This document shows, piece by piece, positions 1 to 5,570 of a stretch of DNA of 7,593 bases. The first letter of the stretch is position 1, and the number at the start of each line of letters is the position of its first letter. The position numbers and the translations under genes are program-made. This DNA is from Paracoccaceae bacterium (lineage in GTDB: Bacteria; Pseudomonadota; Alphaproteobacteria; Rhodobacterales; Rhodobacteraceae), in the NCBI GenBank assembly GCA_007134805.1, contig SLKB01000351.1, forward strand, positions 1 through 7,593, read 5' to 3'. The notes beneath the pieces are model-generated. The model was not told where the DNA came from, did no database searches, and was given only the letters and a program-made list of their open reading frames with translations.

Positions 1-143
1 GCGGGTGCGGGGAGAATGCGCGGGCCTGCCATGAAAGGGGTCGCGTCGCAGGCGGCGAGAAACAGCGCTGCCGCACCCAGGGCCAGCAGCGGTGCCCGCC
101 TGCTCAGCCGTTGCCCTGTGCCATCCGATCCTGCTTTGCCCAT
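1..143 (-). CDS. Putative lipoprotein, N-terminal fragment (runs off window)
   Basis: The first 47 codons are visible; the gene continues past position 1. It starts at ATG 143-141, preceded by a strong Shine-Dalgarno GAAGGAG (157-151) with a 7-nt spacer. The N-terminus is a type II signal peptide: a polar n-region containing RLSRR (residues 12-16), a hydrophobic core rich in Leu/Ala (17-29), and the lipobox LAAC with the lipidated Cys at residue 32. The mature part begins C-D-A-T-P-F and is Pro-rich. Asp directly after the Cys is, in E. coli, the signal that keeps a lipoprotein in the inner membrane; whether this rule holds in alphaproteobacteria is uncertain. The start lies inside the end of recN (40-nt overlap, different frame), which suggests translational coupling and co-transcription with bamD-recN. 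I do not recognise the family: too little of the mature protein is visible. The lipoprotein call is firm; the function is unknown. Confidence 0.8.
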   Translation of the reverse strand, partial: MGKAGSDGTGQRLSRRAPLLALGAAALFLAACDATPFMAGPRILPAP

Positions 144-1825
144 CTGCCCGCTCCTTCGCTGTTCTGGTCCAACTGCCCTGCGCGCAACAGATCCGTCGCC
201 GCCGCACGGCCCGCATCGGTGATCGTATCACCCGAGAGCATTCTTGCAATCTCCTGCACCCGCATTTCGGCGGAAAGCGGCACGACGCGCGAGAAGGTCT
301 GCTCGCCCTCGACATGCTTGGCCACGCGCCAGTGATGCTGCCCCAGCGCCGCAACCTGCGGCGAATGGGTCACCACGAGCACCTGCCCACCCTCTGAAAG
401 CGCGCGCAGCCGTCGGCCCACGGCATCGGCCGTCGCCCCGCCCACACCGCGGTCGATCTCGTCGAAGATCATGGTGATCCCGCCCGTCCCACGCGCAAGG
501 CAGACCTTCAGCGCCAGCAGAAAGCGCGACAATTCCCCGCCCGAGGCGATGCGCGAGAGCGGCCCGGCCGGGGCGCCGGGATTGGTCGCCACTTCGAAGG
601 TGACCGCCTCGACCCCTTCGGGGCCGGGCTCGGCGGGCGTGAGGCGCGTGCGGAAGGCCGCGCGCTCCATCTTCAGGGGGGCGAGTTCGCCTGCCATCTC
701 GGCGTCGAGCCGCCGCGCGGCCTGCGCCCGCGCGGCGCTGAGCGCGGCTGCGGTCGCGTGATAGGCGGCCTCGGCCTCCGACGCCGCGCGGGCAAGCCCG
801 GCAAGCGCGCGCGCGCCATTGTCCAGCCGGTCAAGCCGGGCGCGCAGATCATCGGCGAGCGTGCCCAGATCATCGGCGAGCACGCCATGCTTGCGCGCAA
901 GCCCCCGCAGCGCGAAGAGGCGATCCTCGAGCGCCTCCAGCTCGCCCGGCGCGCCGGTGAGCGCATCGAGGCAGCCCTCGACCCCCGATTGCGCCTCGCC
1001 CAGCGCATCGAGCGCCCGGCCGAGCGCGTCGAGCGGCGCGTCAAGCTCGGCGCCAAGCCCGTCGCTCGCGCCTTCGAGCCAGCGCATCGCGTCAAGCAGC
1101 AGCCGCTCGGCGCCGTCATCCGACAGCGCCGCCTGCGCGCGGGCCACATCGCCGCGCAGCTTCTCGGCCGATTGCAGCAGGCGGCGGCGGGCGTCGAGCG
1201 CGGCTTCCTCGCCGGGTTCGGGCGCGAGCGCGTCCAGCTCGGCGACCGCGTGGCGCAGGAAATCCTCTTCGCTGGCCACCTCTGCAAGCCGCGCCTGTTC
1301 TTCCTGATGCGCCCGGCTTGCCGCGCGCCAGGCGCGCCATGCCGCGCGGGTGGCGTCAAGCTCACTGTCCACGCTGGCAAAGGCATCCAGCAGGGCGCGA
1401 TGCCCGCGCGGGTTCAGAAGCCCCCTGTCATCCTGCTGGCCATGCAGTTCGACCAGCACATCCGAGAGCGCGCGCAGCACCTCGCCCGAGACGCGGCGGT
1501 CATTGACCCATGCGGTCTTGCGCCCGTCGCGGCTGTTCACGCGGCGCAACAGCAGCGTCTCGGCCTGCCCGAGGCCCGCGTCCTGCAGGATCGCCTGCGC
1601 CGGGTGGTCCGCGCGCAGCGCGAATTCGGCCACCACCTCGCCCTGCTCGGCGCCCTGGCGGACCAGTTCGGCCCGGCCACGCCAGCCGAGGACAAACCCC
1701 AGCGCATCGAGCAGGATGGACTTGCCCGCGCCAGTCTCGCCGGTCAGCACGTTCAGACCCGGCTGGAACTGCAAGTCCAGCCGGTCGATGATCAACATGT
1801 CCCGGATATCCAGCGACAGCAGCAT
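104..1825 (-). CDS. recN: DNA repair protein RecN (SMC-like ATPase)
   Basis: Cytoplasmic SMC-family ATPase that acts early in double-strand-break repair by recombination. The protein is 573 residues (E. coli RecN is about 553). The N-terminal ATPase lobe carries Walker A GETGAGKS at residues 29-36. The middle (about 150-400) is Leu/Ala/Asp/Glu-rich with heptad-like repeats, as expected for the short RecN coiled coil. The C-terminal lobe has the ABC signature SGGELSR (428-434), Walker B MIFDEID (about 452-458), and the switch-His motif VVTHSPQ. The frame stays open upstream to 2131, but that part overlaps bamD; ATG 1825-1823 is chosen because the protein then begins MLLSLDIRDML, as RecN should, and GAAGG (1837-1833) sits 7 nt upstream. 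It follows bamD by 49 nt, so co-transcription is likely. The last 20 or so residues look like a poorly conserved tail, and its coding DNA also carries the start of the next gene. E. coli recN is SOS-induced; a weak LexA-like box lies before bamD here. Confidence 0.96.
   Translation of the reverse strand: MLLSLDIRDMLIIDRLDLQFQPGLNVLTGETGAGKSILLDALGFVLGWRGRAELVRQGAEQGEVVAEFALRADHPAQAILQDAGLGQAETLLLRRVNSRDGRKTAWVNDRRVSGEVLRALSDVLVELHGQQDDRGLLNPRGHRALLDAFASVDSELDATRAAWRAWRAASRAHQEEQARLAEVASEEDFLRHAVAELDALAPEPGEEAALDARRRLLQSAEKLRGDVARAQAALSDDGAERLLLDAMRWLEGASDGLGAELDAPLDALGRALDALGEAQSGVEGCLDALTGAPGELEALEDRLFALRGLARKHGVLADDLGTLADDLRARLDRLDNGARALAGLARAASEAEAAYHATAAALSAARAQAARRLDAEMAGELAPLKMERAAFRTRLTPAEPGPEGVEAVTFEVATNPGAPAGPLSRIASGGELSRFLLALKVCLARGTGGITMIFDEIDRGVGGATADAVGRRLRALSEGGQVLVVTHSPQVAALGQHHWRVAKHVEGEQTFSRVVPLSAEMRVQEIARMLSGDTITDAGRAAATDLLRAGQLDQNSEGAGRWAKQDRMAQGNG
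151..157 (-). promoter_or_regulatory. Shine-Dalgarno of the lipoprotein gene, inside recN
   Basis: GAAGGAG on the minus strand, 7 nt before ATG 143-141. It lies within the recN coding sequence and is the main evidence that the short overlapping reading frame is a real gene whose translation starts before recN ends. Confidence 0.75.
845..881 (-). repeat. Tandem 21-bp repeat inside recN encoding one duplicated heptad
   Basis: The 16-mer cagatcatcggcgagc occurs at 845-860 and 866-881, a 21-bp period. On the coding strand this gives LADDLGT followed by LADDLRA, exactly one heptad repeated, in the RecN coiled-coil region. It may be a recent in-frame duplication or simply similar codons used for similar heptads. 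Confidence 0.7.
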
Positions 1826-1843
1826 GGCTTGGCCTTCACCCTT

Positions 1844-1867
1844 TGCGCGCTGTGGGGCGCGCGCGCA
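1844..1867 (-). other. GC-rich hairpin in the bamD-recN gap
   Basis: Perfect 7-bp arms, TGCGCGC and GCGCGCA, around a 10-nt loop, in the 49-nt gap. No T-run follows, so it is not an intrinsic terminator. On the mRNA its 3' arm ends just before the purine-rich recN ribosome binding region (AAAGGGTGAAGG), so it could affect recN translation or RNA processing. Part of the symmetry may come from general GC alternation. Confidence 0.4.
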
Positions 1868-1874
1868 GCCCTTC

Positions 1875-2717
1875 TCAGATCCAGTCGCCGCGCACGGCCT
1901 GACGGTAGATGGTGCGCAACCAGCCCTCGCCCCGCGCCTCGGGTTCCATCCCCTGCCCGCTGAGCAGGCGGAAGCTGTCCTGATAGAAGGGGTTGGCCTG
2001 GAAGTTGTAGCCAAGGATCGCGGCGGCGGTCTGCGCCTCGTCGCGCATGCCGAGCGAGAGATAGGCCTCGACCAGACGGTGCAGCGCCTCGGGCGTGTGG
2101 GTCGAGGTCTGGAAATCCTCGACCACGACACGGAAGCGGTTCACGGCAGCATGATGGTTCCCGCGCCGCAGGTAGTAGCGGCCGATCTCCATCTCCTTGG
2201 CGGCGAGATGGTCGAAGGCGAGTTCGAATTTCAGGATCGCCGAGCGCGCGTAATCCGAGTCCGGATAGGTCTCGATCACGCGGCGCAGATGCTGGAGCGC
2301 CTGAAAGGTCAGCCCCTGATCGCGCCCGACATCGTCGATCTGGTCATAGAAGGACAGCGCCAGCAGATAGGCTGCATAGGGCGCGTCCTCATCCGCCGGA
2401 TAGAGATCGAGGAAACGGCGCGCCGCGCCACGGCTTTCCTCATAGTCGCGCGCGCGATGATGGGCATAGGCCTGCATGATGAGCGCGCGGCGCGACCATT
2501 CGGTATAGGGGTAGAGCCGCTCGATTTCCTGGAAGTAGCGCAGCGAGCGATCGGCCCGGCGCGACGTTTCCAGCTCATATTCGCCACGCAGGAAGATTTC
2601 CTCGGCCGAGAAGCCGGCCAGCGATTCATCGGGACCCGTGTCGCGGCTGCAGGCCGCGAGGACGAGAACGAGCAGAAGGAGCGATCCAACACGCCCGATC
2701 CCGGTCTTGCCCGTCAT
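1875..2717 (-). CDS. bamD: Outer membrane assembly lipoprotein BamD (ComL/YfiO)
   Basis: Essential lipoprotein of the BAM complex, which folds beta-barrel proteins into the outer membrane; it is anchored by lipid on the periplasmic face of the outer membrane. The protein is 280 residues (E. coli 245). A type II signal peptide has basic residues K4 and R9, a Leu/Val core (13-20) and lipobox LAAC with Cys23, followed by Ser, compatible with outer-membrane sorting. From about residue 38 the sequence is a run of TPR helices: FSAEEIFLRGEYEL, then the family pattern of aromatic and small residues (RYFQEIERLYPYTEWSRRA, YPADEDAPYAAYLLALSFYD, YPDSDYARSA, FELAFDHLAAKEMEIGRYY). The C-terminus ends in WLRTIYRQAVRGDWI. 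ATG 2717-2715 follows AGAGGTGG (2731-2724) with a short spacer. It is 95 nt from lpxC, with a terminator-like hairpin between, and 49 nt before recN. Confidence 0.95.
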   Translation of the reverse strand: MTGKTGIGRVGSLLLLVLVLAACSRDTGPDESLAGFSAEEIFLRGEYELETSRRADRSLRYFQEIERLYPYTEWSRRALIMQAYAHHRARDYEESRGAARRFLDLYPADEDAPYAAYLLALSFYDQIDDVGRDQGLTFQALQHLRRVIETYPDSDYARSAILKFELAFDHLAAKEMEIGRYYLRRGNHHAAVNRFRVVVEDFQTSTHTPEALHRLVEAYLSLGMRDEAQTAAAILGYNFQANPFYQDSFRLLSGQGMEPEARGEGWLRTIYRQAVRGDWI

Positions 2718-2741
2718 GCCCCGCCACCTCTTCTGGTCATT

Positions 2742-2756
2742 GTTCGGGCTCTGTTA
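2742..2756 (+). promoter_or_regulatory. Possible LexA (SOS) box before bamD-recN
   Basis: GTTC at 2742-2745, seven bases, then GTTA at 2753-2756. The LexA site known in Rhodobacter and Caulobacter is GTTC-N7-GTTC, so 7 of 8 defined positions match. It lies 25-39 nt before the bamD start, which is where an operator for the bamD-recN transcript could be. A one-mismatch match to an 8-position motif is not rare (a few expected per window by chance), so this rests mainly on its location next to an SOS-type gene. Confidence 0.25.
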
Positions 2757-2763
2757 TCACAGA
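2750..2763. repeat. Small palindrome TCTGT-TATC-ACAGA upstream of bamD
   Basis: Perfect 5-bp arms (2750-2754 and 2759-2763) around a 4-nt centre, 33-46 nt before the bamD start. It overlaps the possible LexA box and begins within the T-run that follows the lpxC terminator-like hairpin. It could be a regulator site or a chance palindrome. Confidence 0.3.
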
Positions 2764-2805
2764 AAAACTGCGGGCGCAAAACGGGAATTTGCCCTGATCG
2801 CCCGC
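2763..2805 (-). terminator. Terminator-like hairpin after lpxC
   Basis: On the transcript, perfect 7-bp arms GCGGGCG (2805-2799) and CGCCCGC (2776-2770) enclose a 22-nt loop that contains a further GGG/CCC pairing, then AG and five T (2767-2763). It begins 8 nt past the lpxC stop. It probably ends or attenuates the lpxC message and would make bamD-recN depend on read-through or its own promoter. The large loop makes it a moderate rather than strong terminator. Confidence 0.55.
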
Positions 2806-2812
2806 GTCGTGC

Positions 2813-3733
2813 TCAGGCGCTGAGGGCCATGTTGATGCTGCTGATGCCCACGCCGGGCATGCGCGCGGCCTGCGCGGGATCGCAGGTGATGATCTCGTAA
2901 TTCTCGGGCGCGGCAAACAGCTCCTGCAGGACACGCCCGCTCAGCGCATGGCCGGCCTTGAACCCTTCGTAGCGCCCCAGGATCGGCAGGCCCGCGACAT
3001 AGAGATCGCCCATCACGTCGAGCACCTTGTGGCGCACAGGTTCGTCCTTGCGCCGCAGCCCGCCCTTGCTGATCACGCGGCCCCGGTCGAAGACCACCGC
3101 ATTGTCGAGCGTGCCGCCAAGTGCCAGGCCGTTGGCCTGCATCATCTCGACATCGGCGCGCATGCAGAAGGTGCGACAATCGCTCAATTCGCGCAGGAAG
3201 GTGCCATTATGCATCGACAGCGCCACCCGCTGCTCCCCGATCAGGGGCTCGTCGAAGGCAATCTCGAAGGCGATCTGCAACTCGGGCGCGGGGATGAGGC
3301 GTGCGCGCGCGTCGCCGCGGCGCACCTCGATCGCGCGGAGCACGCGCAGCGCGCGCAGGGGCGCGTCCTGGGGCGCGAGCCCGGCGGCGAGGATCTGGGT
3401 GACGAACGGGGCTGCGCTGCCATCGAGGATCGGGACTTCCGGCCCGTCGATATCGATGCGCGCGTTATGGACACCGCAGCCATGCAGCGCCGCGAGCAGA
3501 TGCTCGATCGTCGAGACTGTGGCGCCGTGCGCATTTCGCAGCACTGTGCACAGGCTCGCCTCGACCCAGTTTTCGGGGCCCACCACGATATCGCTGGCCG
3601 CGCGCGGAAGATCCGTGCGCCGGAAAACCAGCCCGTGATCGGCCGGTGCAGGCAGGATCGTCAGGCGCACCGGTTTCCCGCTGTGCAGCCCGATCCCGCA
3701 GAGTGTCCTTTTCGACGCCAAAGTCTGTTGCAT
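2813..3733 (-). CDS. lpxC: UDP-3-O-acyl-N-acetylglucosamine deacetylase LpxC
   Basis: Cytosolic zinc amidase that removes the acetyl group from UDP-3-O-acyl-GlcNAc, the committed step of lipid A synthesis. The protein is 306 residues (E. coli 305), and all active-site residues fall within three positions of the E. coli numbering: STIEH with E77 (general base) and zinc ligand H78, RHKVLDVMGD with zinc ligands H235 and D239, and AGHAL with catalytic H262. Further family signatures are GIGLHSG (13-19), FRRTDL (37-42), EVPILDGSAAPFV (99-111) and GLALGGTLDNAVVF (202-215). A GTG at 3742-3740 in the same frame would add three residues, but it overlaps the Shine-Dalgarno GGAAGG (3748-3743); ATG 3733-3731 sits 9 nt after that site and gives MQQTL, the normal LpxC beginning. 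The C-terminus ends in MALSA, a small/nonpolar tail; in enterobacteria a nonpolar tail is the FtsH degradation tag, but that mechanism is not general. A candidate promoter lies at 3840-3812, and a hairpin plus T-run follows the gene. Confidence 0.97.
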   Translation of the reverse strand: MQQTLASKRTLCGIGLHSGKPVRLTILPAPADHGLVFRRTDLPRAASDIVVGPENWVEASLCTVLRNAHGATVSTIEHLLAALHGCGVHNARIDIDGPEVPILDGSAAPFVTQILAAGLAPQDAPLRALRVLRAIEVRRGDARARLIPAPELQIAFEIAFDEPLIGEQRVALSMHNGTFLRELSDCRTFCMRADVEMMQANGLALGGTLDNAVVFDRGRVISKGGLRRKDEPVRHKVLDVMGDLYVAGLPILGRYEGFKAGHALSGRVLQELFAAPENYEIITCDPAQAARMPGVGISSINMALSA

Positions 3734-3742
3734 GCTGCTCAC

Positions 3743-3748
3743 CCTTCC
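3743..3748 (-). promoter_or_regulatory. lpxC Shine-Dalgarno that decides the start
   Basis: GGAAGG ends 9 nt before ATG 3733-3731. The alternative in-frame GTG (3742-3740) directly abuts it and so cannot use it. Confidence 0.75.
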
Positions 3749-3767
3749 GCGCCGGTTTTTTGTGCGC

Positions 3768-3782
3768 TTGAGTGGCTGTTAA
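3768..3782 (+). promoter_or_regulatory. CtrA-like site in the lpxC leader
   Basis: TTGA-N7-TTAA, one mismatch from the CtrA consensus TTAA-N7-TTAA; the matching half extends to TTAACCTT, close to the TTAACCAT half-site. It lies 35-49 nt before the lpxC start and downstream of the candidate promoter, where bound CtrA could block transcription. Short degenerate motif, so low confidence. Confidence 0.25.
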
Positions 3783-3799
3783 CCTTTCGGGGTCGGGCC

Positions 3800-3817
3800 C
3801 ACAATTCACAGATTGTG
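3800..3817. repeat. Inverted repeat CACAAT-N6-ATTGTG upstream of lpxC
   Basis: Perfect 6-bp arms at 3800-3805 and 3812-3817. A second, overlapping dyad TCACA-GAT-TGTGA (3806-3818) shares its centre region. The right arm coincides with the -10 hexamer of the candidate lpxC promoter, so a protein bound here would be well placed to repress. Confidence 0.45.
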
Positions 3818-3840
3818 ACTGTATGTAACAATACATGCAA
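3812..3840 (-). promoter_or_regulatory. Candidate lpxC promoter (sigma-70 type)
   Basis: On the minus strand, TTGCAT (3840-3835; 4 of 6 to TTGACA), a 17-nt spacer, then CACAAT (3817-3812; 4 of 6 to TATAAT). Transcription would start near 3805, giving a leader of about 72 nt. The segment is much richer in AT than the surrounding genes, and two dyads lie on it. Predicted from the sequence only. Confidence 0.45.
3820..3839. repeat. Inverted repeat TGTATGTA-ACAA-TACATGCA on the lpxC promoter
   Basis: Eight-base arms (3820-3827 and 3832-3839) match at 7 of 8 positions around a 4-bp centre. The dyad covers most of the -35 hexamer and the spacer of the candidate promoter; its size and symmetry are typical of a dimeric regulator's operator. 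No known regulator is recognised from it. Confidence 0.5.
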
Positions 3841-3891
3841 AAATCGGCAGGTTTTCGCGGATCGTGAGGAAGGCTTTGCAACATATTGGAA

Positions 3892-3921
3892 TAAAATGGA
3901 AAAGCCGGCTATCGCCGACTT
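3892..3921 (-). terminator. Intrinsic terminator after ftsZ
   Basis: On the transcript, AAGTCGGC (3921-3914), loop GATA, then GCCGGCTT (3909-3902): an 8-bp stem with one G-U pair, followed by a T-rich tail (TTTTCCATTTTAT, running to about 3891). It lies 42 nt past the ftsZ stop and so should end the division-gene transcript before lpxC. Confidence 0.7.
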
Positions 3922-3928
3922 ATCCACA
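3920..3928 (+). promoter_or_regulatory. Perfect DnaA-box 9-mer
   Basis: TTATCCACA, identical to the high-affinity E. coli R1-type DnaA box, in the ftsZ-lpxC gap. It shares two bases with the terminator stem and lies about 80 nt upstream of the candidate lpxC -35. About 0.06 such 9-mers are expected in the window by chance on both strands under even base use, fewer at this high GC. No cluster of further boxes is seen, so it is not an origin; a DnaA-bound regulatory site or a titration site is possible. Confidence 0.5.
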
Positions 3929-3962
3929 GGATTTGAAATCCGAGAAGTGAAGGCGCCTGCGC

Positions 3963-5570
3963 TCAGTTTGCCTGTCTGCGCAGGAAAGCCGGGATCTCGA
4001 TGCGCTCATCGGAGGGTTCGGGCGCCGCTGTGTCGTCATAGTGGGACACGGGCGGTTGCACGCGGCGCTGCGCGGCCGAGTGGCCTTCCGAGGGGTGGCC
4101 GGCCATGCGGCTGATCAGCGAACCGATACCGAAGCGCCCGGCGCGGTCGGTCTCGCGCTCTTCGGGGAACGGCTCGGGGCTGCGGTGCCGCAGGCCGCGC
4201 GGCTCGGGCGTCTTCTGCACGGCGCGCTGCAGCCGCGCCATGGTTTCGGGCGACGGCGTGCCGCGGCTGACAGGGCGCCGCGGGGCGATCTGCTGGGAGT
4301 CGTCATGCGCCTCGATGGGCGCGGGTTCGGGACGCGCAGCGTCCTGGGCGCGGGTCTGGGGGTAGTAGGTGCGCTCGGGCTCGGCCGGGCGCTGGGCGGG
4401 GCGGGCGCTGGCAGCAGTGCGCTGCGTGCGGAAGCCAGAGTCGGCCTGCGCGGGCGCGGGATCGGTGAAGAGCGCGTGCTGTTCGGGCGCAGGCTCTGCG
4501 GCGGCGGCGGGTTCGGGCGCGGGCGCGGGTTTCTCGGCCATGGCCGGGCGCACAGGCTCAACCATGCTGCGGCGCGGCAGGTCCTGCGCCTGGGTCGCGG
4601 GTTCGACATCGATGCCGGTCGCCACGACCGACACGCGCAGCGTGCCTTCCATCTCGGGGTCGAGCGTCGAGCCCACGATGATGTTCGCGTCTGGGTCGAC
4701 CTTCTCGCGGATGCGGTTGGCGGCCTCGTCAAGTTCGAACAGCGTCATGTCATAGCCGCCGGTGATGTTGATCAGCACGCCCTTGGCGCCATGCAGGCTG
4801 ATCTCGTCGAGCAGCGGGTTGGCGATGGCCTTCTCGGCGGCCTGCACGGCGCGGTCTTCGCCCGTGGCCTCGCCCGTGCCCATCATCGCCTTGCCCATCT
4901 CGTCCATCACGGCGCGGACATCGGCGAAATCGAGGTTGATGAGGCCCGGGCGCACCATCAGATCGGTCACGCCCTTCACACCCTGATAGAGCACATCATC
5001 GGCCATGGCGAAGGCTTCGGTGAAGGTGGTCTTTTCATTCGCCAGCCGGAACAGGTTCTGGTTGGGGATGATGATGAGCGTGTCGACGACCTTCTGCAGC
5101 GCCTCGACCCCATCCTCGGCCTGGCGCATGCGCTTGGCGCCCTCGAACTGGAAGGGCTTGGTGACAACCCCGACTGTCAGCACTCCCATCTCGCGCGCGG
5201 CCTGGGCGATGATCGGGGCCGCGCCCGTGCCCGTGCCGCCGCCCATGCCGGCGGTGATGAAGCACATATGCGAGCCTGCAAGGTGATCGATGATCTCCTC
5301 GATCGATTCTTCGGCAGCGGCCGAGCCGACCGAGGGGCGCGCGCCTGCGCCCAGACCTTCGGTGATCTTGACCCCCATCTGCACCCGGCCCGGTGCGCGG
5401 CTTTGCTGCAGCGCCTGCGCGTCGGTATTGGCGACCACGAACTCGACCCCTTCGAGGTTCTGCTCGATCATGTTGTTGACGGCGTTGCCGCCTGCCCCAC
5501 CGACCCCGAACACTGTGATCCGGGGGGCGAGTTCTTCATGCTGCTTGGGTTCGGTAAAGTTCAATGCCAT
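3963..5570 (-). CDS. ftsZ: Cell division GTPase FtsZ
   Basis: Tubulin homologue that polymerises with GTP into the Z-ring at midcell and recruits the divisome. The protein is 535 residues, far longer than E. coli FtsZ (383), closer to Caulobacter (about 508). The globular domain (about 17-320) has [14 protein letters not shown] (21-34), the GTP-binding signature GGGTGTG (110-116), the T7 loop NLDFAD (212-217; catalytic acidic residues), and [20 protein letters not shown] (300-319). A Pro/Ala/Glu/Arg-rich linker of about 195 residues follows, interrupted by two more ordered-looking stretches, [12 protein letters not shown] (442-453) and [13 protein letters not shown] (479-491). The C-terminal peptide is [14 protein letters not shown] (522-535), the docking site for FtsA and others. 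The frame opens 16 codons earlier at a GTG (5618), but ATG 5570-5568 is preferred because GGAG (5582-5579) lies 8 nt upstream and the protein then begins MALNF. It is separated from ftsA by a 188-nt leader containing an inverted repeat. Confidence 0.98.
   Translation of the reverse strand: MALNFTEPKQHEELAPRITVFGVGGAGGNAVNNMIEQNLEGVEFVVANTDAQALQQSRAPGRVQMGVKITEGLGAGARPSVGSAAAEESIEEIIDHLAGSHMCFITAGMGGGTGTGAAPIIAQAAREMGVLTVGVVTKPFQFEGAKRMRQAEDGVEALQKVVDTLIIIPNQNLFRLANEKTTFTEAFAMADDVLYQGVKGVTDLMVRPGLINLDFADVRAVMDEMGKAMMGTGEATGEDRAVQAAEKAIANPLLDEISLHGAKGVLINITGGYDMTLFELDEAANRIREKVDPDANIIVGSTLDPEMEGTLRVSVVATGIDVEPATQAQDLPRRSMVEPVRPAMAEKPAPAPEPAAAAEPAPEQHALFTDPAPAQADSGFRTQRTAASARPAQRPAEPERTYYPQTRAQDAARPEPAPIEAHDDSQQIAPRRPVSRGTPSPETMARLQRAVQKTPEPRGLRHRSPEPFPEERETDRAGRFGIGSLISRMAGHPSEGHSAAQRRVQPPVSHYDDTAAPEPSDERIEIPAFLRRQAN

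Noticed and set aside
758..1963. A 401-codon plus-strand frame opposite recN
   Set aside because: Antisense mirror of the recN coiled coil; Arg/Ala/Gln-rich composition typical of a GC shadow.
1826..2131. Upstream extension of recN by 102 codons
   Set aside because: It overlaps bamD in another frame, has Arg/Pro/Ser-rich shadow composition, and the internal ATG at 1825 gives a normal RecN start with a good ribosome binding site.
2754..2761. TTATCACA near bamD as a second DnaA box
   Set aside because: It lacks one base of the 9-mer (TTATCCACA), so the spacing of the conserved positions is broken.
1350..2900. A 516-codon plus-strand frame across recN, bamD and lpxC
   Set aside because: It runs antisense across three real genes and their gaps, with no coherent protein features.
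3734..3742. A GTG start that would add 3 residues to LpxC
   Set aside because: The GTG abuts the Shine-Dalgarno, leaving no spacer.
3734..3962. GANTC (CcrM) methylation sites or a replication origin in the ftsZ-lpxC gap
   Set aside because: No GANTC occurs in this gap, and only one DnaA box is present, with no cluster of boxes.
2948..4114. A 388-codon plus-strand frame opposite lpxC and the ftsZ-lpxC gap
   Set aside because: Antisense shadow; its composition changes abruptly where it crosses the AT-rich gap, as expected for non-coding sequence.
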